The notes: generated from the letters alone by a model not told the origin. A stretch of 64,000 bases of DNA from Chamaecrista fasciculata (GCA_003254925.1 QANZ01048418.1:1-64000), one strand, 5' to 3'. Positions 45,498 through 57,600 are shown, counted from the first letter of the stretch. Numbers and translations: made by a program.

Positions 45498-47246
45498 CAA
45501 AAAATAAGGCAAAACACCCTTTCGTGCCCCTAACGTTTGCAGTGATTTTCAGTTATGCCCCTAACGTTTCATTTTGTTCAGACGTGCCCTCAATGTGAAA
45601 CTAACGTTTCAATTATGCCCCCAATTTTGACTCAATGCCCATGTGGCAATTTTTTTTTACTGATGTGTCATTTTTTTTGTCTACGTGGCATGATGACTGG
45701 ACATTCTTATTTTTTATTCCACCGTGGCATGATGACTGGATTTACATTTTTGAACATAAAAATTGAGTAAACTAGCAAATCAGTCCCTGGATTTACATTT
45801 TTCATCATTTTCATTCATTTTAGTCCAAAATCCTCAAAATAAAATTGTTAAGTGTCCCAAAACTCTTCTAAACATTTCAATTTAGTCCTTAAAAATATTA
45901 AAAACCCTAAACCTAAGCCCTAAACCCCATTATTTTCAATTCCCCTTCTTTTTCATCATCTTCATTCGTTTTAGTCTCAAATCCTCAAAATTCATCTTCA
46001 TCTTCGAAGGAACACTACAAAGAGAAAAAAAATTAATTTGGCTATTCATCTTCTCCTTCCCAACGCTCCAACACTATTCATCTTCGAATGAACTCCCAAT
46101 CACAGCAAAAGAAGATTTCGGTCGTCGAGTTCGCGAGCTTCGAATGAACTCCATTATCGTCATTTGCTACATACATGTAAATTTAACTGTGAAACAAAAT
46201 ATCACTTCAACAATGATTCATTTCCACTATTCATCTTCATCTTCTCCTTCCCAAAATTCACCTTCATCTTCCATTCAACTCACACATGCACAAATCCATC
46301 TTCTCATTCACCCACAAAATAAATCGACGAAACCCACTTCCTGCGAAACCCTAAATCGATCTGCAATTTTTTTTGGTTTTCGTCGGAGAGGAAATCGGAG
46401 CGAAATCGCAGAGTGGGAGATTGAGATTTGAGTTGAACCGACCCAGATTTTTGTGTGTGTGGATTTGGTCCTTAAAGGTTAGGTTTTTGGGGGTTGTGGT
46501 ATAAATTTTTTTTTCAATCTGGGAAGAAGATTCGAATTTGGCCATTTGGGTGTGTGTGGATTTGGTGAAGAAGAAGATTTATTTGAATCTGGAAAGAGGA
46601 AGAAGAAGGAAATAGTGTTTGAATCTGGAAGGAAGAAGAAGGAGATATTGTGCCTTCTGCATTTTCTTTTTTAATTTTGCTGTAAAATCAATTTAAATCC
46701 TCATTTTCTTTCTTTTTCTTATGTTTTGATCCAATTATAAAAGGAAAGGACTTTAATGCAAAATAATAAAATTTTCGAGAGATTAAAGTTAGTTTCTTCC
46801 TTTTTTGGGGGTTTAGAGGTTTATAATTTTAGGGTTTAGGGTTTTAAATATTTTTAAGGACTAAATTGGAATGTTGGAAGAGTTTTGGGACACTTGACAA
46901 TCTTATTTTGAGGATTTGGGACTAAAATGAATGAAAATGATGAAAAATGTAAATCCAGGGACTGATTTGCTAGTTTACTCAATTTTTATGTTCAAAAATA
47001 TAAATCCAGTCATCATGCCACGGTGGAATAAAAAATAAGAATGTCCAGTCATCATGCCACGTAGACAAAAAAAATGACACATCAGTAAAAAAAATTGCCA
47101 CATGGGCATTGAGTCAAAATTAGGGGCATAATTGAAACGTTAGTTTCACATTGAGGGCACGTCTGAACAAAATGAAACGTTAGGGGCATAACTGAAAATC
47201 ACTGCAAACGTTAGGGGCACGAAAGGGTGTTTTGCCCAAAAAATAA
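45498..47246. mobile_element. Mutator-like TIR element, intact ends, 10-bp TSD
   Basis: Element 45508-47236 (1729 bp). The left end GGCAAAACACCCTTTCGTGCC and the right end GGCACGAAAGGGTGTTTTGCC are exact reverse complements, and similarity extends about 410 bp into both sides. CAAAAAATAA occurs at 45498-45507 and 47237-47246. There is no transposase. The interior 45920-46820 is different in character. It has repeated CATCTTCATCTTC and AGAAGAAGAAG tracts, and a segment at 46310-46430 (CGAAACCCTAAATCG, then GTCGGAGAGGAAATCGGAG) that resembles a gene 5' UTR/first exon. That raises the possibility of a Pack-MULE, but no source gene is identified. Confidence 0.93.
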
Positions 47247-47959
47247 CAAAAATAAGAATCATAAAATGATCATGTTGTCTTGAGCGAGTATTTCCCTAGA
47301 GAACATTAAATCCAGCATGTACACTTGCAATCAAGGTACTCATGCTTTTCTATATTTTTGGGGTGTTTTTATAATTATTTAAATACCCTAACTCTCATTT
47401 TCAGCAATAAAGCGAGGATTCCAGGTAAGTCCTCTAACTCATCTCCAAATTACCAATTTAATTCCGAACTACGTGGACTTTGATCCCTAATTAGGGTACG
47501 TAGGCCTTAGGTTCCAAAACCTGAGTCAAGTCTATTCTTCCATCCTTTTTTCTATCTTTTTTTATTAAATTGATTGAATACTTTATTGCGATCTTTTTCA
47601 TGATTTGTGTGATTGCAATTTAATATTTCTTCATCAATCTTGGTCTCGATAATATTTGTTGTGTGCTTGGGGATAATTATATATAAATATTTTGGCCATT
47701 TAATTTAAATAATTATTTTGGGGTAACCTTATAGTTATAAGGGGTTTCTAGGGTGCCTAACACCTTCCCTAGAAATTAAATGTGCTCCCGAACCATCTTT
47801 GGTTTGCAGACCAATTTTCCAAAATTGCCTTATCCACCATTTTTCTCAAGTTTTTCCCAAAATTGTTTTTTTTTCCAAAATTTTATTATAAAATTTGGTG
47901 GCGACTCCTCTTTTTTTTCGTCGTAAAAGGCATTCTCTGCAATGTCGGGCGCGACAGTT

Positions 47960-47977
47960 TGGCGACTCCGCTGGGGA
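47960..47977 (+). promoter_or_regulatory. Primer-binding site of element J
   Basis: TGGCGACTCCGCTGGGGA lies three bases after the LTR end. It resembles the tRNA-Arg-type site used by Tat/Ogre gypsy elements (family knowledge, recalled and not checked against a tRNA sequence). Confidence 0.65.
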
Positions 47978-50900
47978 TAATCTGAGAGCCAAGCCCAACA
48001 ACAAAATAATTATTTTTTTTAATGGTCTACTTATTTATTTTTTATTATCCCGTTTCAACAAAAAAAAATACATAATTGAACTAGAGACCCCTATGGAAAA
48101 ATTGTTGTATTTCTTTTGCAAGTTATCCACTTTTGTGAATGAGGGAAGGGTAGAATCTTAGGATTGCCCTATACTCACACATATGCACTAAACACAACTA
48201 CCTCACACATTTGCCCCTATACCCGGGGTCCATTTGCCATAAGTTAGAAGAGATCTTATGGGACTTCCCTGTGAGACTAGGCTTCTCTCGAGGTCGATCC
48301 TACGGATTTCGCTTGGATTGCTACCTATTGCATAGGCCGGATCAATGAGAGGCTATCCTCCATGTGAGAAGGTCTGTGTAATGGGGTTCTCACTTTAAAA
48401 TGTGGGAGCAATTCAGGGACCTTTGACCTTCTAGGATATTTAGACCTACCAAGCTGCACATGATAGACTTATAGACTTTCCCTTTGTAGGATGACCCATA
48501 GTGATAAATTTTAAGGAGCCTACCTTGTTAAGTCACATGAGGAAAAACTTTCCTTGCATAGCATGCTGCATCATCATGAGCATCTTTTCCAAAAAGGAAG
48601 GAATTTTCACAAAAAAAATCATTCTTTTGGTATTTCTCTCAAAAAGGAAAGAATAATAAAAACAATGAGAGCCTTTAGGAAATCTTTGGTGAACTTAATT
48701 TAATTAGCCTTTTTCAAGAATAAACTCATTTCTAAAATAGGCTTTTCACAAGTAATTTCCTAAAATAGTCTTTCCAAGATGTGTGATTTTAAAGAGGAGA
48801 TCTTTCACAAAGTAATCCTTCCCAAAATAATTTTTAAGAGATTCATGATTCACTCTAGATATTTTCGTTTATTGTGGAATCATGCTTTTAAGACAAAAGG
48901 GGCTTTTGGGTTATTGTTATTTAAAAAAAATCCCAAAATATCTTTCAAAAATAAATGAATGATTTCTCCAAAAGGTGAAGTTTTTACTCAGACAATAATA
49001 TTACTAGGGGCAGCTCCGAGTAATAGTCTTCTTATCAAGAACCAAATGTTTTCAAAATTTTAAAACCACGACATCGATATAACGAGAAGCAAATCTTCCA
49101 CAATCGAATTGTCAACTTTGATCTTCTAGTTGAACACATGTTCACATAAGGGATCATAAGGGGCTGCATAGCCATACACCCGAACAAAGAAACCATGCAA
49201 GTGTCCATTTTCTAAAAAAAAACAAAATCCTTTCCAAAAATAAATTCATAAAAAATACACATTTTTACTATGAGTAGGCCAACCCTTCCATATGTAACAG
49301 GGACTCGCTAAAAAAATGTTTTAAAATAGTTTTTGTGATGACGTTTTTTAAACAAGTCTTGGGCTACCACTAGCAATTCAAACAGTATTATAAAATCCTT
49401 TTAAAAATAAGGAAACATTTTTCCAAAATAAAAACGCCATTCACATTTTCAAAAAAAAAAATCAAATTCGAATGGTTGCTTCGACTCGTGGCAAAAGCAT
49501 GGCACCATAGATGATCAAGCTAGGGGCAAACAAGATGACCCAAGATTTTCACTTTTAAACTATGATTATTGAACTACAATAAGAATGAACAAGATTTTTG
49601 CGCACACCATCTACTCCACTTCCCTTATTTTCTTACTTCTTAGGGATTAGAATTCCTAAGACTCTTGTCACATGTGATGACCTTAACTCATGGTTTACCT
49701 AAACAATGTAATACTTTGGACATGCATGACAATGAGCTTCTAAGTATCCCACTTTTCCAAAAAAAAGAACTGAAAAAGCTTCACAAAAAGCCCATTAAAA
49801 GGACATGCGCTAATTACAAAGACTATATATCATACAAGCGAAATTGTACCAATGATGCAAGGCATTTTTGTCATCCCTAATATCATGAAGATTTTCCCTA
49901 GTTACCCCTTTTGAGCCAGGAGCGAGTTTTCTAAAAAATAAACAAACAAACAAAGTTTTATCTGGGACGGGAAATCTTTCAACATTTTTATGCTAGAATT
50001 TCAAATGACAAGAGAAGATCAATTTTCCTTCATTTATCCCATACAGTGTTTCTCCATTATTAAACCCTTTGAGCCAATCAAAGTTTCTTTTCAAAAAATA
50101 CCAAAAAATTTTACCCTTTGGACTAACGAGGATCTATATGCGAAAAATAGCTCATGATACAAAAAAATGTGCTCTTTCAAAAGAAGAAAGATTAGATTTC
50201 GCCTAGACCGTAACACGGATAGGCGGTTCAAACAAGAGAAATACAAAGATTGCCAAAGGCAATACAAAAAAAAAAGAAGGAAATGAGCAAAAATGTCGAA
50301 GAGGAAGCATCTCGAAAATCAAAGCTTCAAAGCAAAGTCATGAGCTACAAGATTTTTCAAAAAAATCCTCGTTATAATCCAACTTTCATATTTGAGCCTA
50401 CTTATCCTTTTCTTTCAAAACCCATCAAATTTACCCATCAAGCCACATTACAACCCTAAAGGATCTTCTCTTGTCAAGTGAACTCTAGTATAAACTTGAT
50501 TGAAAATAGGAAAAGAAGGAAAAGTTGAAGCAGAAGTAGGGAAGGGTACAATACTTTTGAGCCTACACTCTTATCTTTTTAAATGAACTTTATCACCTTC
50601 AGCCATATTACAAGCCTAAAAAGTCCTTGTTGAGGTACAATAAGCTTGAGCTATAAACTGGGGCAAAACCCAATGATATCAAAAGTCTTTGTTGGGCCGT
50701 GTCCTTTCAGGCCTTTTAAGCATTCCACCAAAAATTTACCCACTATGTTTCATTCACCCAATTCAGGGGCAACCACATGTAACTCTAGCAATACCATTAT
50801 CCATCCATCACAACCATATATACTTATGAAGCTTATCATGCATATACCTAGTAGTGCACCATGTTTAGTTGAATCAAAGATCATCGCTAAGACATTTTCC

Positions 50901-52210
50901 AAATCTCATACAAAAAAAGAAAAGTACAACAATCATCATTTACCAATTTTCAGAGATTTGTTCATACAATAAGTCTCCTCCTTCTAACACTTGCACACAT
51001 TATGCGCTTAAATGCTTATCATCTTATCCAAGTAGAAAGATTACTATTAATTCAACAATCAAGTTTTGTGAAAAATCAATTTTTAAACTCAAAAACCATC
51101 TTGGGACTCATCTAATCCATGCTTTCCTAATATTGCCCATGGAGAGGCCGCACCTCCCTTCATAACCAAAACAATTATGTCCTGCAATTCAGGAAAAGTT
51201 CCAGATTGCATTCTTCCAAATTCTTCCCCTGATTAGGGGCATATCATGATTTGAAAACCATATTTCTCAAAGGTGGGGCAATTCTTTTTTGTGGCACACA
51301 AATTTAGCCACATCACTAATTAAAAACCTTATTCTATAAATACCCTCATAACCCTTCATGCGAAGGTGGGGTAAGATACAGTGTCCTGACATCCCTTCAT
51401 GTGAAGGTGGGACCAAATAAAAACCTTATTCTGTAAGTACCCTAACAACCCTTCATGCGAAGGTGGGGTAAGATAAAGTGTCCTGACATCCCTTCATGCG
51501 AAGGTGGGACCGAATAAAAACCTTATTCTGTAAGTACCCTGACAACCCTTCATGCGAAGGTGGGGTAAGATAAAGTGTCCTGACATCCCTTCATGCGAAG
51601 GTGGGACCAAATAAAAACCTTATTCTGTAAGTACCCTGACAACCCTTCATGCGAAGGTGGGGTAAGGTACAGTGTCCTAACATCCCTTCATGCGAAGGTG
51701 GGACCAAATAAAAACCTTATTCTGTAAGTACCCTGACAACCCTTCATGCGAAGGTGGGGTAAGGTGCAGTGTCCTGACATCCCTTCATGCGAAGGTGGGA
51801 CCAAATAAAAATCTTATTCTGCAAGTACCCTGACAACCCTTCATGCGAAGGTGGGTAAGATAAAATGTCCTGACATCCCTTCATGCGAAGGTGGGACAAG
51901 ATAACAGTCTCATTTGATGAGTACCCCCAGAACCTCAAAACATGAGCACCCTAACCATCATCATGCGAAGATGGGTCAATTTAAAGTCTTGTTTGACGAG
52001 TACCCTCAGAACCTCGAAAACGAGCACCCAACCATCTTCATGGAAGATGGGGCAAATAGAAAATACCATTCTCCAAGTACTTCTTCAAAACCTCGCCTTG
52101 CGAGCGCTTTTTCAAAACCTAGCCATCAGTTAGCGCCTCCAAAGTCCAGTCATCGATTGGCTCTTTCTAAATCAATTTTCACACCGGCCAAAATGCATTT
52201 TTATTAGTAT
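47978..52210 (+). mobile_element. Leader region of element J, truncated
   Basis: More than 4 kb without a gag or pol domain, consistent with the very long untranslated leaders of Tat/Ogre elements. It is rich in CAAAA tracts. Several open frames of 60-108 codons (49665, 50250, 50646, 50869) have no recognisable motif and I do not call them genes. The part from 51300 onward is a minisatellite. J-like sequence fades at about 52.2 kb, and the coding region and 3' LTR are absent. Confidence 0.55.
51351..51932 (+). repeat. 97-bp minisatellite, six copies
   Basis: ACCCTTCATG starts at 51351, 51448, 51545, 51642, 51739 and 51836, an exact 97-base step. Each unit contains CCTTCATGCGAAGG twice about 48-49 bases apart, a 5-bp-stem hairpin with an ATGC loop, so the unit is itself a diverged doubling. 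The last unit has lost one G of GGTGGGG. More decayed units follow to about 52190 (CATCATGCGAAGATGGG, CATCTTCATGGAAGATGGG), in which the hairpin is partly kept. Confidence 0.96.
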
Positions 52211-53055
52211 TTGAGTAGGGGTAAACAAAACTCGATCTGGATGCTAGGGCCGGGTCTAGCACTTCTAGACCCGACCTGGCTCGGGTTATAGTCATTTTTT
52301 CTTAATTTATTTATTTTTAATTATATTATATATTTTCTTTTATAAAATTTTCTTTTTATTGTAGAAAATACAAATGTATTATTATTTTTATTAATTATAT
52401 ATTAAAAAATATAAAGTTAATTTCAATTAAATTGACATTTTTAACAAATAAATGAAATTAAATATTTTAATTAATATAAGCATTATTAAACTCATAGATA
52501 ATTAAATGTTTAGGTAAATAAAAAAATAATAATAGCATTTTTCTTTGTGAAATAGAAGTGAGGATAATGAAAAGCATTTTCTTTGTGTCTACAATTTCAA
52601 TGAGAGAAAGTTACCTCTTGATTTATGTTGGAGTCATTTTCTGTAGCAAAATAGCATTTTTTTTTAAAGAATAAATAGAAATGTAAAGTAGTAGATGCAA
52701 CTTGCAAAACTCGTACCAATTTTGAAGTCGTTGTCGTTGTCCTCCTATTCATCAATGAGAAACAATGGAAATAGATATAGCAATTGGCACCATTTAGAAA
52801 CAGAAGAGTCTCGTAGGCGCCATTAGTCTTGATCATTTACTCTTGGTAAAGAACAAAAGAGAAAACCTGAATCAGAGAAAAAAAAAAAAACAATACGTGA
52901 CGATGGTGGAAATGGACTATGACTGAAGAAGTATATATAGGGAAAAATTTTAGCCTAAATGAGAGATATTATATTTAAGTGTTTGTCAAAATCTTGAAAC
53001 TATAAATGAAAGATTATTACTTTGAAAATTTTGAATTGACATCTGTTAAGAGATA
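52211..53055. other. AT-rich spacer with possible hAT end
   Basis: TAGGGGTAAACAAAACTCG at 52216 followed by CGGGTCTAGCACTTCTAGACCCG resembles the left end of a hAT-type MITE, but no right end was found. The rest is AT-rich without supportable genes. Confidence 0.3.
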
Positions 53056-54629
53056 CTAGGTTTTGACCCGTGCGATGCACGGGTGGTCATGTTACAGAAA
53101 TATGTTACAGGGTACCTACCTGTTTGGTACATAGCATTATATACTATAGCGACTTCAATCTTTACTACTTAAAAGTATGGGTTGGTGTCAACTTTGTTTT
53201 CCTAAAATACCCTTTGTCAATAAAACAAATTGCACTATCTAACCAAACAAATGAAGAGTCATCTCCCTTGGTTCCAAAGTGCTAAATCATGAAGAGTCAT
53301 CTCCTTTGGTGATGATTTAACCACCGAGGAAACCACAACTATTATACCTAATATCCATATTCTTTCTCCAATTGCTCCTCTATTAGGTTTTTATTGAGAA
53401 TAATTGAAATGCTTTTTACAAATAAGAAACACTTTGGATTTATTACTTTGGTTTGTTTGCATTGTTTTCTTGGAATCTTCAAAACAAGTACACTGTACAT
53501 GGAGAACAAGATTTTAAGAGTGAGTTACTGATGATTTTTGTTAATTTCTAAGAATACCCTTATCATATGTTTATTCACACCCTTTAATGAAATGGTTGCA
53601 ATTATAATTTATAAATGTATCACAAACAGGTACATCTATGGACTATGATGAATAGTTAATTACACATACATTAAATAGTTGCAATTTTTAATGTATAACA
53701 AATAGATGCATCTTATGGTGAAGAGTTACACCATTTAGTTACAAATAAATATAAATGAGATAAACTTTCACAATACAATTTCTGCTCTATCAGTTTTCAT
53801 TGAAAATGTGAAAACCATCCCTTTCACATGCGATCGATGTGATTCGTGAAGGCCTTACTTCAATTAAGAAATGCATATGATTTCTTATTGGTGAGTCATT
53901 TTTCCAATATCTTCCTTCCATGTGTTTGTGTTAAAAGTTTTTGAACATCTTGAAATGTGCATGTACATATCTTGTGGTTGACCAATTTTGATATTTAACT
54001 TTCGAAGTTTTAATTTATATTTAAAGAAGAAACAAATGATTGAAGAATAAGATCAATCACTTAGGAACAAACCCATAATTCCAAATCCCGCCGGGCTGAC
54101 CGCCGCCGCCTCCTGTGTGACCTATCCCATTGCTGCCGGTGAGAGAAAGGAAAGGCCTTTATGGGAGGATGCGATCAAAGAGTTTGTTGATGTGATGAAA
54201 TGATCAATTTTGGCAAACGTTTGAAGAAAACATGTTGCTTCCACACTATCTACAACTCTCTTCCCTGTAGCGTCTTCAAGATCTTCCTCAAGTCCAGTTG
54301 ACGAGACAGATTACAAGAAAATCTCAAGGTTTCTTGAGAATAATTATATTTGGGTGAGTCTCATTTACTAGGCACAGTTTTAGACACCAATCCACGTTCC
54401 GGAAATGTGAATATGATCAATGAAGAAAATCTGAAAAGTTTATCAAAAAATAAATTTATATATACACATACAAAATAAAATTTAAAGAGATGGAATAATA
54501 ACTTAAGAATCATAGATAGTAAAAAAGTATCATTTGACTAATGTAAGCAAAATAAAACTTGTAATAATAATGCAAATAATGAAAATAGGCATTATCTATC
54601 TATATCTATATCTATACTATATTATATGA
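53056..54629 (-). mobile_element. Non-autonomous Helitron (contains right duplication arm)
   Basis: The minus-strand 3' end is a perfect CCCGTGC-ATC-GCACGGG hairpin (53067-53083), TCAAAAC, then CTAG at 53056-53059 followed by T. A candidate 5' end is TCATATAATATAG on the minus strand at 54629, next to TATAGATATAGATA, similar to the start proposed for the Helitron at 14164. No Rep/helicase. It carries the captured-looking frame described for the left arm. The 5' boundary is inferred. Confidence 0.6.
53160..54440 (-). repeat. Right arm of inverted duplication (empty LTR site)
   Basis: Reverse complement of 9748-13099 minus LTR A. Here the site that holds LTR A in the left arm is uninterrupted, with a single AACCA (53813-53817, complement of TGGTT). 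The shared frame (54330-54080 on the minus strand) carries the same TAG as the left arm. Confidence 0.88.
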
Positions 54630-54906
54630 CTCCATCCCTTTATGGTTGGTCAAAATTATTGAATTAAAAAATTAAAAAAGAAAAAAAAATCACCCATTTT
54701 TCTCTAGCTAGCCCACGTTCATCTTACCCAAACATTTACAAATTAATAAAATATCAATTTCTATCCTAAATGTATGAGGTAATTTCAAATTGGTCCTAAA
54801 TATTTTATTTATTTTAGATGAATCTTACATATTTTTATAATTTTAAATTGGTCTCAAACTTAATCATTTATCAAAATAAAAATTGTGTAATCTTTAACTT
54901 TAATTA

Positions 54907-54971
54907 ATTCAAACGTACATATATATTGGCGTGCCCGTTATTCAAACGTACATATATATTGGCGTGCCCGT
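54907..54971 (+). repeat. 33-bp direct duplication
   Basis: ATTCAAACGTACATATATA followed by TTGGCGTGCCCGT occurs at 54907 and again at 54940, identical over 32 bases with a single T between. Perfect identity suggests a recent event or an assembly stutter. Confidence 0.95.
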
Positions 54972-55009
54972 CAAGCCTCTAGTTTTAAAATATGAAGATT
55001 GTATGGAGG

Positions 55010-55210
55010 CTTTCGTAGGGGTTTGGATCCTCTAGAGTTCCTTTCCATGCATTTCTTGTGGAGTTAGTGAAAAAATATGATTTCCATGAAATAAAAATAT
55101 ATAAAAACTATATTTTCTCTTTCTCTCTCTTATTTTCTCTTCCTTTCTCTCTCATACTCTACCAGAAATGTAGAGAAAGGAACTCTAGAGGATCCATTTC
55201 CCTTTCGTAG
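55010..55210. mobile_element. Small MITE with 9-bp TSD
   Basis: Element 55019-55201 (183 bp). GGATCCTCTAGAGTTCCTTTC at the left is exactly mirrored by GAAAGGAACTCTAGAGGATCC at the right. CTTTCGTAG occurs at 55010-55018 and 55202-55210. The TSD length fits a Mutator-type element. The interior is pyrimidine-rich and non-coding. Confidence 0.9.
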
Positions 55211-55345
55211 ACCCTCTTGCCCAACATGGTACACTCCTAAAGTAGACAAGTCTACTTTTAGGTTCTGTGTCATGTTTCAAGTATATGATTGGGTGGTTGA
55301 ATATTTTTTCAAAAGACAAAACTTTTTAAACACATAATTTTTTTT

Positions 55346-55666
55346 AGGCAAAAATACAAATTTCGTCTTTAAATTTTACACCAACTGTCAATTTCGTCCC
55401 AAATCTTTCACATTTGGTCAATTTTATCATTTGCTCTTACTTTAGCCAAATATTAACGACAGAATCTATGTAGCTAATGATATATAATGTAAAATTAATA
55501 GAAAATGAAACTCAAATAATCCTAACTCAGATTGAAAAATAGGATATAGTCTATCGTTAATTTTTTGAAAGAAGTTAATCAAAGGATAACATTGATTAAA
55601 ACGTGAAAGATTGGGAAAGAAATTGACAACACAAAAATATTGAGGACAAAATTAGTACTTTTACCT
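55346..55666. mobile_element. Worn inverted-repeat element
   Basis: AGGCAAAAATACAAATTTCGTC is opposed by GGACAAAATTAGTACTTTTACCT, and CAATTTCGTCCCAAATCTTTCAC is opposed by GTGAAAGATTGGGAAAGAAATTG. Flanks are T-rich and give no certain target duplication. Non-coding. Confidence 0.5.
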
Positions 55667-55736
55667 TTTTTTATATATAAAACAAAGTTTAAAATGTTAA
55701 AAAGCACTTTGAAATGTCTAAATTACAATAATAAAA

Positions 55737-56520
55737 CTTGAAAGCAGTGTTGTCATGATCGGTTGTAAGATCATAAGATCTTACGATCTCGCAAGCTATT
55801 TCCTTGCAGGATTGTGCTTAGGATCATTTTTGGGTTGAGATCAAATAGGATCGCTTGTAAGATCATATATAAGATCTTATGATTTTGCCTATCTTGAGTT
55901 TTTTTTTTCTTTTTTGAAGGACCAAAATGCAATATTTTAGAAGATACTCATTTAGTCCAAAATGTTGCGTTTTAATTAAAAAAAAATTGACCCAAGATAT
56001 TCCAAATCTGAAATTTCTAAATGTCTCGTTCATTTTTTCTTTCCTCAATTTGTTCTATCAATCACAATGTCGCAATCCTTTCTTGGTTTCTCCTTCGTTT
56101 TTTCTTCTCTTTGTGGGCTTGAGAGAGCATGACTTGTTAATTGTCTTCTTCTCATCTTTAGCTCTTCAGGTCATCGATTTCAGGGTCGTCACAGACTACA
56201 AAGGTTGTCGGCTTGGATAGCATCTCGCCATCTTTTTGTGTATGGATGTGCTTTCTCACGTTGTGCCTTTTTCTTTTCATGTTGTGTTTTGAATCTCTAC
56301 CCAATGAGATTATGTGTGAATTTGAACTTGAATCTTATGTTATTCAAATATATATATATATATATATATATTAATAATTTTATTCATACTTATATATATA
56401 ATATTTATTTAAAAGAAAATTAAAGGATTTTACGATCCCCGATCCGATCTTACGATTCGATCTATCTTATGCACCTTCCAATCTAACATAAGATCTCGAT
56501 CTTGAAATATTGCTTGAAAG
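55737..56520. mobile_element. hAT-like non-autonomous element with 8-bp TSD
   Basis: Element 55745-56512 (768 bp). CAGTGTTGTCATGATCG and the reverse complement of CGATCTTGAAATATTG are matching imperfect ends. CTTGAAAG occurs exactly at 55737-55744 and 56513-56520, hAT length. Both ends are packed with GATC/TAAGATC words (ATCATAAGATCTTACGATC). The middle has a pyrimidine-rich stretch and a TA microsatellite at 56349-56370. Confidence 0.82.
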
Positions 56521-57261
56521 ATACCAAAGTAGAATTAAAAGAGTTTTTTTTTTTAAAAAAAAAAACTTCTGAAACGCTAATTCTCTTTATGAATGCTAAA
56601 AAGTGAAAGTCAATTTTAAATAGAAAAAACTTAGATAAAGTTTCTTATATATTTGTTATAAGAAACTTCTAGGACCAAAATTACAAGAAAAAAAATAGAG
56701 CTGAATTATATATAACTTACCTCAAAAAACAAGAGACCAAAAGTACATTTTGGACAATGAACTATATTTGTGTTTGGATAATTTTTTTAGATGAGATGAA
56801 GTGATAAGAGAGGACCTCTAAAAACCCTTTGTTAGCTATCAAAAATCTCATTTGTTCTGTCCTCCCAAATTAGGGATAAAGGATGTAACTAGTCACTCAA
56901 TATTTTAAAATACACTTTTCCTCTTTTAACTTAAAAAAGATTGCAATTACCTTTTAGCATTAGTCATTTGTTTATGTTTATTAGTAATATTGGAAAAAAA
57001 TAATTATAAGTCATTCAATTCATTTCATTTTCTTGTAACTTCTAAATAAAGTTAATAAGTATTTTAATAAAAAAATAATTTAATTTTAAATATATTTTAA
57101 GTAAATAAGATTTAAGATGAAGATTTTGGGCTTTCGAATTTACTGAGCCACACAGCATTGACATCCTAAGACCAAATTCCTATATGCTTTATGAAATGAG
57201 ACAGAAGGGGCTAGTTTTCAGTGATGAGAATTGTGAGACATCCAGCCTGGTAATAAATAAT
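56521..57261. other. AT-rich, nothing recognised
   Basis: No gene, RNA or element end supportable. 57115-57260 is less AT-rich and may belong to the gypsy scrap downstream of the MITE. Confidence 0.35.
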
Positions 57262-57452
57262 AGGATTTTGCTATAAAAAGCTCATTAGTTTGAGCTATTG
57301 AGATTTTCCTTTGCTTTTGGCACAAATTTTGAAAATAATGCCTTAAAATTTTAAGAAGAATGAATAGAAAAAATAAGAGAGAGGTGACCGATAGAGAGAA
57401 AAAACTCAATAGCTGAAACTATTGAGCTTTTTGTAGCATTATCCTAAATAAT
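57255..57452. mobile_element. Small MITE inside gypsy scrap
   Basis: Element 57262-57445 (184 bp). Ends AGGATTTTGCTATAAAAAGCTC and the complement of GAGCTTTTTGTAGCATTATCCT pair with few mismatches. AAATAAT flanks at 57255-57261 and 57446-57452 (7 bp at least). Confidence 0.72.
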
Positions 57453-57474
57453 AATCCTGCGACACGAGCCAATG

Positions 57475-57600
57475 TTCCATTTATGAAAAGGAATTGATGG
57501 CTATAGTCTGTCTTTGCAGTGAAGAGGTGGAGACAATACTATTTCTAGATGGGGCACAAGTTCCTAATCAAAACCGATCAAAAGAATGGGTCATATCAAA
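57475..57600 (+). pseudogene. Ty3/gypsy RT-RNase H scrap
   Basis: One frame reads CSIYEKELMAIV, the RT/RNase H junction motif of gypsy elements. After a frameshift, GHKFLIKTDQKNGSY matches the TDQKSLKY region of RNase H about 25 residues later. Only about 40 codons survive. Confidence 0.75.

Larger units (their letters stand above)
43985..47956 (+). mobile_element. 5' LTR of Tat/Ogre-like gypsy element J (contains a nested MULE)
   Basis: TGTGAACACCCGATT begins abruptly within H's coding sequence, and CGGGCGCGACA ends it directly before a primer-binding-type site. Without the 1.73-kb Mutator-like insert and its duplicated target, the LTR is about 2.2 kb. TATAAATA at 44618-44625 is the promoter. 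A TA-rich microsatellite lies at 45209-45262. The right-hand copy is not present in the window, so the 5' boundary rests on the junction with H and the TG...CA ends. Confidence 0.75.

Noticed and set aside
49665..51165. Several 60-108-codon frames in the leader of J
   Set aside because: Short, motif-free, and in a region where Tat/Ogre elements normally have long untranslated leaders.
51351..51932. CRISPR-like array (regular repeats with a palindrome)
   Set aside because: The whole 97-bp unit is conserved, with no variable spacers, and the setting is a plant retrotransposon.
55010..55210. Vector contamination because of GGATCCTCTAGAG
   Set aside because: The motif is present twice in mirror orientation inside an element with exact 9-bp target duplications, and no other vector sequence adjoins.
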